From: JBBRWO01 sp038249135
Lineage (GTDB): Bacteria; Actinomycetota; Coriobacteriia; Anaerosomatales; JAAXUF01
Length of the DNA: 7,891 nt
Direction of reading: 5' to 3'
Assembly (NCBI GenBank): GCA_038249135.1
Contig: JBBRWO010000102.1
Location: 1-7,891 of the forward strand
Below are positions 1-7,891 of this stretch, piece by piece. Below the pieces are notes generated by a model. It searched no databases and was not told where the DNA came from. It saw only the letters and a program-made list of their open reading frames with translations. How positions within the stretch are numbered: position 1 is the first letter of the stretch; each line of letters starts with the position of its first letter. The translations under genes and the position numbers were made by a program.

Positions 1-557
1 GGACGCACTCCAGGGGTTACCACCAGCGCATCGTCGCCGAGAAGCTCGCGAACCATCTTGGCCTCATGCGGTGAGCACACGATGCCGTCGACGCCTGCCT
101 CTCCCGCGAGACGCGCCAGCAGCGCAACCTGCTCGGCGGATGTCGAGCTGACGCCAACCTCTGAGAGTCCGGCGTCGTCTGTGCTCGTGAGCACCGTCAC
201 CGCGAGTACGGCGGGTACGGGGACACCGACCTCCTCCGCAGCGCGTCGTGAAGAGTCAACGGCGGCACGCATCATCGCCAAACCCCCTGACGCGTGAACG
301 GTGAACATACCGACACCCAATTTGGCGATCTCGGCGGCAGCACCGGACACTTGATGGGGAATGTCATTCAGCTTGAGGTCGAGGAATACGTCGAAACCAA
401 GCTCCTTCAGTTGCCCGACTATGTGTGGACCGTTCGCGTAGAACAGCGTCATGCCGATCTTCAGCCACTGGACCTTGCCTCGAAGCGTCGTCGCCAGATC
501 GATCGCCTCGTCGGCGGAACAGTCGAGAGCAACGATCACGCGCTCGTCGGCTACCAT
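1..557 (-). CDS. pyrF: Orotidine 5'-phosphate decarboxylase, partial (3' end beyond window)
   Basis: PyrF decarboxylates OMP to UMP, the last step of de novo pyrimidine synthesis, in the cytosol. I translated this frame by hand; it stays open to the left edge, giving about 185 residues of a protein usually around 230-245 long, so the C-terminal quarter is missing. Family landmarks are all present: VALD with Asp12 near the N-terminus, KIGM with Lys33, the catalytic block DLKLNDIP (Asp60, Lys62, Asp65, the D-x-K-x-x-D charge network), GVDGIVCSPHEA, and the phosphate-binding VTPGVR just before the edge. The start is ATG at 557-555, which shares one base with the TGA of the preceding small membrane gene (TGATG), with AGAGGGG 8 nt upstream. 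That arrangement suggests translational coupling. The identification is very secure. Confidence 0.97.
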   Translation of the reverse strand, partial: MVADERVIVALDCSADEAIDLATTLRGKVQWLKIGMTLFYANGPHIVGQLKELGFDVFLDLKLNDIPHQVSGAAAEIAKLGVGMFTVHASGGLAMMRAAVDSSRRAAEEVGVPVPAVLAVTVLTSTDDAGLSEVGVSSTSAEQVALLARLAGEAGVDGIVCSPHEAKMVRELLGDDALVVTPGVR

Positions 558-793
558 CACGGCGTCCCCTCTGTCGTACTTGTCGAGCCGGGTAGTGGCC
601 CAGCCGGAGGAACAGACTGAGCGCGTATTCCTGGAATCAAGATGAACCAGACCAACGCGATAAGCGCGACAAACGAGACAAGGCTCAAGGTGAGGTAGAA
701 GGGAATGCGATAGCGCTCAGGGATCAGTGACGGTCGCGGAGGTCGTGGCTGACCGAAGGTATCAAGGAAGTGCTTGGTGCGCTCGAATGCCAC
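557..793 (-). CDS. Small single-pass membrane protein between pyrD and pyrF, unknown function
   Basis: This encodes a 78-residue protein I do not recognise. The N-terminal part (about residues 1-29) is basic and proline-rich. One strongly hydrophobic segment (about residues 30-56, from IPFYLTLSLV to WFILIPGI) should span the membrane. The C-terminal tail (about 57-78) is rich in Pro, Gly, Ser and Thr. There is no signal-peptidase or lipobox signature that I can see; a signal-anchor is more likely. The frame is open from a GTG at 829 inside pyrD, but I chose the GTG at 793 because GGAGGT lies 5 nt upstream of it and it starts 1 nt after the pyrD stop. The stop shares a base with the pyrF ATG. 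The tight packing and good ribosome site argue that it is translated. Nothing in the sequence tells its role; a membrane tether or an unrelated passenger are both possible. Confidence 0.8.
   Translation of the reverse strand: MAFERTKHFLDTFGQPRPPRPSLIPERYRIPFYLTLSLVSFVALIALVWFILIPGIRAQSVPPAGPLPGSTSTTEGTP
566..572 (-). promoter_or_regulatory. Ribosome binding site of pyrF
   Basis: The minus strand reads AGAGGGG, 8 nt before the pyrF ATG and inside the last codons of the upstream small membrane gene. It supports the TGATG overlapping start rather than a downstream one. Confidence 0.6.
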
Positions 794-794
794 G

Positions 795-1721
795 TCAGAC
801 CTCCATCGCGCCGACGAGATCCGCGACACGGGTTACCCCGTGGCGGTGGCAGTACTCGGTGATGCCGTCTGCGATGCGAATCGTGGCCGTCGGATCGACG
901 AAGTTCGCGGTGCCCACCGCCACGGCGGACGCACCCGCCAGCAGGAACTCCACCGCATCGGTACCTGTGGTGATGCCGCCCATCCCCACGATCGGGATGC
1001 CCACCCGCTGAGCGACCTGCCACACCATTCGCAGGGCCACCGGCTTGATAGCGGGCCCGGACAGCCCACCCACACCGCGTGCGAGCATCGGTCGACGCTT
1101 CTCAGCATCGATCGCCATTCCGAGCAGCGTGTTGATCAGCGACAATCCGTCTGCGCCCGCTGCTTCAACGCTCTCGGCGATACCGGCGATATCTGTGACA
1201 TTAGGGCTCAACTTTACGATGAGGGTTCTATCGGTGACTGCTCGGCAGGCAGCGGTGACCGTTGCAGCAGCCACGCAGTCGGTGCCGAACGCCATTCCGC
1301 CCGCATCCACATTGGGGCACGAGATGTTGACCTCGTAGGCAGAGACGGTGGGCTCAGCCTCGAGTCGCTCGATGACCGCCACATACTCAGCCACGCTGTG
1401 CCCGCTCACGTTGACGATAACGGGTGTTCCTGGGGCGTTCTCCGCAAGCCATGCGAGATCCTTGGCGACGAACGCTTCGACTCCGGGGTTCTGCAGACCG
1501 ATCGAGTTGAGCATGCCGCTCGATGTCTCAGCGATACGAGGACTGGCGTTGCCGGCCCACGGCACTGCCGAGACACCCTTGGTCACCACGGCGCCCAGGC
1601 GCGAGAGGTCGACGAAGTCGGCGAACTCCCGACCTGAGGCAAACGTGCCGGATGCGGTGACCACAGGGTTGCGCAGTGTCAGCGCACCGATACTGACGCT
1701 TGAGTCGAGGTTGAGGCTCAC
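795..1721 (-). CDS. pyrD: Dihydroorotate dehydrogenase, class 1B catalytic subunit
   Basis: PyrD oxidises dihydroorotate to orotate with FMN; in class 1B enzymes the electrons pass to NAD+ through the PyrK subunit. The protein is 308 residues, the usual length, and is a single FMN-binding TIM barrel. Visible landmarks are ASGTFASG near residue 23, TKGV with Lys48, NSIGLQNPG (72-80, the substrate/FMN loop), NISCPN with Cys135 (the catalytic base of class 1 enzymes), KLSPNVTD, INTLLGM, and the C-terminal phosphate-binding segments GMGGITTG and AVAVGTANF. The presence of pyrK in the same operon makes class 1B rather than 1A the right assignment. The start is GTG 1721: an in-frame TGA lies only 7-9 nt upstream, so no longer start exists. 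The GTG overlaps the stop of a 33-codon ORF (GTGA). Confidence 0.97.
   Translation of the reverse strand: MSLNLDSSVSIGALTLRNPVVTASGTFASGREFADFVDLSRLGAVVTKGVSAVPWAGNASPRIAETSSGMLNSIGLQNPGVEAFVAKDLAWLAENAPGTPVIVNVSGHSVAEYVAVIERLEAEPTVSAYEVNISCPNVDAGGMAFGTDCVAAATVTAACRAVTDRTLIVKLSPNVTDIAGIAESVEAAGADGLSLINTLLGMAIDAEKRRPMLARGVGGLSGPAIKPVALRMVWQVAQRVGIPIVGMGGITTGTDAVEFLLAGASAVAVGTANFVDPTATIRIADGITEYCHRHGVTRVADLVGAMEV
799..804 (-). promoter_or_regulatory. Ribosome binding site deciding the start of the small membrane gene
   Basis: GGAGGT on the minus strand lies within the last codons of pyrD, 5 nt before GTG 793. It is among the closest matches to the consensus in the window and favours the 793 start over the in-frame GTG at 829. 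Confidence 0.7.
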
Positions 1722-1819
1722 TGCTGCTCACCCACCATGATCAGCAGGTAGGCGCGCGGATCGTCCGGACGGGCTGTCAGCACGGGCACACAGCCTGCGG
1801 GTGCCGAATATGCCGACAT
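1718..1819 (-). CDS. Possible 33-codon ORF in the pyrK-pyrD gap, coupled to pyrD
   Basis: An ATG at 1819-1817 opens a 33-codon frame starting MSAYSAPAGC and ending AYLLIMVGEQQ. It begins 7 nt after the pyrK stop and its TGA overlaps the GTG start of pyrD in the pattern GTGA, the same overlap seen at the carB-pyrK junction. By my count 24 of 33 codons end in G or C, consistent with real coding here but also with G+C-rich chance. The ribosome site is weak (TAGGCCC, partly made of the pyrK stop), so re-initiation after pyrK would be needed. I recognise no family. It could be a genuine micro-protein, a coupling ORF that carries ribosomes from pyrK to pyrD, or simply chance. Confidence 0.35.
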   Translation of the reverse strand: MSAYSAPAGCVPVLTARPDDPRAYLLIMVGEQQ

Positions 1820-1826
1820 CGTGGGC

Positions 1827-2638
1827 CTAGTGCTTCGGCGGTGTCTCCGACGCATTCCAGACCACCTCCTCGGCGTTGAATACGGGGCCGTCGACACAGG
1901 CACGCTTCTGACCATCGATGGTACTGACCACGCACGACAGACACGCGCCGATTCCGCACGCCATCAGACGCTCAAGCGATACCTGACACTGAGCGTCCGC
2001 CGTGGAAACGAGTGAGGCAACCGCACGCTGCATCGGCTCCGGGCCGCACGCGTAGACGACGTCGAACGACTCTTCGGCGAGCAAGCGTGAGACAGGGCCG
2101 GTGACGAAGCCCTGCTCCCCCACCGAACCGTCGTCGGTGGCCAACTCCACACGGCGCGCGACGCGCTCGAACAGATCGCGGGCAACGAGTCGCTCGGCTG
2201 TGGGCGCGCCCTGTGCCACGGTTACGGCGATACCTCGCTCCGCGAGCCGCTCGGCAAGCATGCCGAGCGGCGCGGCACCCAGACCACCGGCGACCAACAG
2301 CGCGTGCGACAGCGTATCGGGCGTGCGCCAGCCCTGTCCGAGCGGGCCGACCAGGTCCATGGTGTCGTCGCCGACGGGCTTCTCGGCAAGACGAAGCGTG
2401 CCGGTTCCGAGAATCTGATAGAGGATCTCGATGCGATCGGCGTAGGCACGGTGGATTGAGAATGGACGACGAAGGATGATGTCGGCGCCAGTTGCGACGC
2501 GGAGGTGCACGAATTGGCCTGGGCGCACCAGCGAGGCACACCGGGGCGCACTGAGCACGATCAGGCCCACACCGGCGGCAACCGGGTCGTTGGCGATGAC
2601 CGTGACGCGCTCGATCGCCGGCTTGTCGGCGGCGTGGG

Positions 2639-2642
<4 letters not shown>
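1827..2642 (-). CDS. pyrK: Dihydroorotate dehydrogenase electron transfer subunit (FAD, 2Fe-2S)
   Basis: PyrK carries electrons from PyrD's FMN through a 2Fe-2S cluster and FAD to NAD+. The product is 271 residues, typical of the family. An N-terminal ferredoxin-reductase-type FAD domain contains RRPFSIH (58-64) and GTGTLRLA (79-86). The NAD-binding domain shows LLVAGGLGAAPL (115-126) and YACGPEPM (197-204). The C-terminal cluster motif is CGIGACLSC followed by CVDGPVF, giving Cys229, Cys234, Cys237 and Cys249, all four ligands present. The frame is open far back into carB, but I place the start at GTG 2642: it overlaps the carB TGA (GTGA) and has AAGGGA 5 nt upstream, and the homologous part of the protein begins just after it. 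Confidence 0.96.
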
Positions 2643-5947
<3,305 letters not shown>

Positions 5948-6058
5948 AGTGCTCCTCACGTACTCGGGTCTGGCATCGTCGCGCGGTATGCGACGGGGTC
6001 TCGTGCATGCGAACGGTCGGGCGGAAGTACGACGGTGCCGATGCGCTGCTCGGGCGGC
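5948..6058 (-). other. 111-nt gap between the stress-protein gene and carB
   Basis: This is the widest non-coding gap in the operon. On either strand it carries a perfect 6-bp inverted repeat with a 7-nt loop (cgtcgc at 5977-5982, gcgacg at 5990-5995). No T-run follows, so it is not a convincing intrinsic terminator. I see no clear -35/-10 pair and no credible short ORF. It could hold an internal promoter or RNA-processing site for carB, but the sequence alone does not show one. Confidence 0.35.
5952..5957 (-). promoter_or_regulatory. Ribosome binding site deciding the carB start
   Basis: GAGGAG on the minus strand, 4 nt before ATG 5947. It overlaps the alternative upstream GTG codon at 5959, which therefore is unlikely to be the start. 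Confidence 0.75.
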
Positions 6059-6898
6059 CTACGGCTGAACGACGACCGGACAAGGAGCCTCGCGCAGCAG
6101 TCTGAGCGACAGACCGCCGAGCATGACCTGCCGCAGGCGACCACGGCCGTGCTGACCGGTGATGACGCCGGTGGATGCGTGCTCGGCCAGATAGCCGAGC
6201 ACCACAGTGGCCGGATCGCCGGTGCGAACCTCGGTACGCGCGGTGACACCGTGCTGCTCGGCGATATCCAGCAGACCCTGCAGCATCACGTTGGCGGCGG
6301 AGCGATCGGCCTCGGTCGCGGAACCTGGCAGCACGTGGAGCGCGGTGAGGACCTCGATCGCCTCGGCAGGACGCTCCACAGCCGAAAGCCACGCTCGCGT
6401 AGCGGACGCCGAGAAGTCAGTCGGCACGACAAGTCGCTTCGCGAAGTCGTGCGCGAGCGAGCCGGGGTCGTCGGTTGAGCCCAGCAGCTCGTAGCGCACC
6501 GTCATCGTCCGCACCTTGCCGGAGACGAACAGTTTCTCAGAGACTGAGCCGGCGAAGAGCGCGTCCACGACGGACTTGCCCTCGGTCCCGCAACAGATGA
6601 CGTCGATGTCGGCTTGCTCGGCCAGCGCGAGGATGCAGTCGATCTTGTCGCCGGTGACGACGCGCGCCTCGATCTCCATGGCACAGCTCTTCATGGTGTA
6701 CTCGATCATGGCGTTGAGGCGCTCACGTGCGCGATCGACCTCCGCTGCGAGCACCGGGGCTTCCATACCGGATGCGTCAACAGCGGTAACGACCAGCACC
6801 TTGCGTACGGACTGCACGGAAAGCCCGCACACGTAGCGGAGCACCTTCTCGTCGCGGACGTCCAGGCCGACGGGTACGAGCATCGAGCTGATAGACAT
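6059..6898 (-). CDS. Tandem universal stress protein (UspA family, two domains)
   Basis: The product is 279 residues made of two Usp domains in tandem (about 1-135 and 154-279), probably cytosolic and nucleotide-binding. Domain 1 opens with MLVPVGLD and carries the ATP-binding signature G-x2-G-x9-G-S exactly (Gly104, Gly107, Gly117, Ser118). Its first beta strand lacks the usual Asp after VPV. Domain 2 opens with the canonical LVVPTDFS (Asp160) and has Gly248, Gly251, Gly261, but the following Ser/Thr is Gly262; it ends in the typical CPVVVQP strand. Domain 1 is thus the better candidate for binding ATP at the phosphate loop. The ATG at 6898 follows AGGGGGT by 4 nt, and that site overlaps the carA stop, so the gene is tightly joined to carA. 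UspA proteins are stress-related regulators of varied, often unknown role; no pyrimidine link is established from sequence. Confidence 0.92.
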   Translation of the reverse strand: MSISSMLVPVGLDVRDEKVLRYVCGLSVQSVRKVLVVTAVDASGMEAPVLAAEVDRARERLNAMIEYTMKSCAMEIEARVVTGDKIDCILALAEQADIDVICCGTEGKSVVDALFAGSVSEKLFVSGKVRTMTVRYELLGSTDDPGSLAHDFAKRLVVPTDFSASATRAWLSAVERPAEAIEVLTALHVLPGSATEADRSAANVMLQGLLDIAEQHGVTARTEVRTGDPATVVLGYLAEHASTGVITGQHGRGRLRQVMLGGLSLRLLREAPCPVVVQP

Positions 6899-6902
6899 GG
6901 TG

Positions 6903-6909
6903 ACCCCCT
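6903..6909 (-). promoter_or_regulatory. Ribosome binding site of the stress-protein gene, overlapping the carA stop
   Basis: AGGGGGT on the minus strand, 4 nt before ATG 6898. Its first two bases belong to the carA TAG, so a ribosome finishing carA sits on the next gene's initiation site. This favours coupled expression. Confidence 0.65.
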
Positions 6910-7891
6910 ACTTCTCGGCCGAGAGGTAATCTTCTCGGCCGTCCATCAAGCGAACGAACGCATCGAAGAGGTAGCGCGAGTCGTGAGGACCAGGCGCCGA
7001 CTCCGGGTGGTACTGGACCGAGAAGGCCGGCTTGTCGAGCAACCGGATTCCCTCGGCGGTCATGTCGTTGAGGTTCACGTGCGTGAGCTGGACGCGACCG
7101 AACCGCCCCGAGGTAACCACGGGTGCCACGCGAGCGTCGACCCAAGCGCCGAGATCATCGAGCGGCAGCGACAGCCCACCACTCGCCTCGACGTCCAGCG
7201 GCCCGATTGCGTCGAAGTCGACGCAGAACCCGTGGTTCTGGGCGGTGATCTCCACCTTACCGTTGAGCAGGTTCATGACCGGCTGGTTGCCGCCACGGTG
7301 CCCGTACTTGAGTTTGTACGTACCCGCGCCGACCGCCAGCGACAACATCTGGTGACCGAGACAGATCCCGAACACCGGCTTCACGCCGATGAGATCGCGG
7401 AGCGTCGAGTACAGGTAGTCGACCGCCGCGGGGTCACCGGGGCCGTTTGCGAGGAAGATACCGTCGGGATCGAGGGCGAGGACCTCCTCGGCCGTGGTGG
7501 TGGGCGGCAGGACGGTGACGTCGCAGCCGGCCTCAGCCAGGCGACGCAGGATGTTGTACTTGATGCCCGAGTCGAACGCCGCGACGCGGTAGCGTGGAGT
7601 CGCGGGCAGGATGCCGGTATCGACCGGGAGCTCGCAGCCGGGCGGCACCTCGTCGCCCCAATGGTAGCTCGCGGTGGTGGCGACCTCGGCGACCAGATCG
7701 CGCCCCACGAGGCCCGGCGACGCAACGGCCTTGGCGACCAGCGACGCCTCGTCGAGATCCGTGGTCGAGATGACCGCACGCATGGCGCCGTTCTCGCGCA
7801 GGTGACGCGTCAGACGGCGGGTATCGACGCCCTCGATGGCAACGACGCCCTGCTCGGCGAGGAAGTCCGGGAGCGACTGCTCGCTGCGCCA
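6908..7891 (-). CDS. carA: Carbamoyl-phosphate synthase small (glutaminase) subunit, partial (5' end beyond window)
   Basis: CarA hydrolyses glutamine and passes ammonia through a tunnel to CarB. The frame is open to the right edge: before Met at 7783 it reads in frame as WRSEQSLPDFLAEQ then AIEGVDTRRLTRHLRENGA, a conserved CarA segment, so 7783 is not the start. The visible part is 327 residues; by comparison with E. coli CarA about 90 N-terminal residues are missing. The class I glutaminase domain is intact: LANGPGDP, PVFGICLGHQ with the nucleophile Cys (codon at 7361-7363), KYGHRGGNQPV, ITAQNHGF, and FSVQYHPES with the catalytic His (codon 7007-7009) and Glu. The stretch between NHGF and LTHVNLND is longer than usual by roughly 20-30 residues. 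The gene ends 9 nt before the stress-protein gene. Confidence 0.97.
   Translation of the reverse strand, partial: WRSEQSLPDFLAEQGVVAIEGVDTRRLTRHLRENGAMRAVISTTDLDEASLVAKAVASPGLVGRDLVAEVATTASYHWGDEVPPGCELPVDTGILPATPRYRVAAFDSGIKYNILRRLAEAGCDVTVLPPTTTAEEVLALDPDGIFLANGPGDPAAVDYLYSTLRDLIGVKPVFGICLGHQMLSLAVGAGTYKLKYGHRGGNQPVMNLLNGKVEITAQNHGFCVDFDAIGPLDVEASGGLSLPLDDLGAWVDARVAPVVTSGRFGRVQLTHVNLNDMTAEGIRLLDKPAFSVQYHPESAPGPHDSRYLFDAFVRLMDGREDYLSAEK

Noticed and set aside
774..1637. 287-codon plus-strand frame opposite pyrD
   Set aside because: Composition is rich in His, Arg, Asp and Gly with no motif, and it is fully antisense to an intact pyrD; it is a shadow frame.
1762..1771. Perfect 10-bp palindrome cgtccggacg in the pyrK-pyrD gap
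   Set aside because: It has no second copy and no flanking promoter elements, lies inside the micro-ORF, and palindromes of this size are frequent by chance in G+C-rich DNA.
5948..5959. Upstream GTG start for carB at 5959
   Set aside because: That GTG overlaps the GAGGAG ribosome site of ATG 5947, and the ATG gives the family's usual N-terminus.
5977..5995. Inverted repeat as an intrinsic terminator before carB
   Set aside because: The stem is only 6 bp and no T-run follows on either strand, so I do not call a terminator.

Overview
The window is one uninterrupted stretch of a de novo pyrimidine (UMP) biosynthesis operon. Every gene lies on the minus strand, so transcription runs from the right edge to the left. 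In that order it holds: carA (5' end cut by the right edge), a tandem universal-stress-protein gene, carB, a possible 33-codon ORF that follows pyrK, pyrD, a 78-residue single-pass membrane protein, and pyrF (3' end cut by the left edge). pyrK sits between carB and the 33-codon ORF. The window contains no RNA gene, mobile element, CRISPR array, or convincing promoter or terminator. The long plus-strand reading frames are shadows typical of G+C-rich DNA.

Pathway: CarA and CarB make carbamoyl phosphate from glutamine, bicarbonate and ATP. PyrD and PyrK form the NAD-dependent class 1B dihydroorotate dehydrogenase, which makes orotate. PyrF decarboxylates OMP to UMP. The steps missing here (pyrB, pyrC, pyrE and any pyrR-type regulator) presumably lie outside the window; that is inference.

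Organism: the DNA is G+C-rich with strongly G/C-biased third codon positions. GTG starts are frequent, Shine-Dalgarno sites are purine-rich, and overlaps of the GTGA/TGATG kind are common. A class 1B PyrD/PyrK pair, which uses NAD rather than quinone or fumarate, fits a Gram-positive and possibly anaerobic bacterium. A high-G+C actinobacterial lineage such as Coriobacteriia is my best guess, held with moderate to low confidence.

Most junctions are very tight: carA-usp 9 nt, carB-pyrK 4-nt overlap, pyrD-membrane protein 1 nt, membrane protein-pyrF 1-nt overlap. Two gaps are wider: usp-carB (111 nt) and pyrK-pyrD (105 nt). The second is filled almost exactly by a 33-codon ORF whose stop overlaps the pyrD start. 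The enzymes are conventional. The non-enzymatic passengers are the noteworthy part: a stress protein splitting carA from carB, a small membrane protein between pyrD and pyrF, and the micro-ORF before pyrD. Two enzyme peculiarities also stand out: an extended loop in the CarA glutaminase domain and an Ala-rich repetitive tail on CarB.
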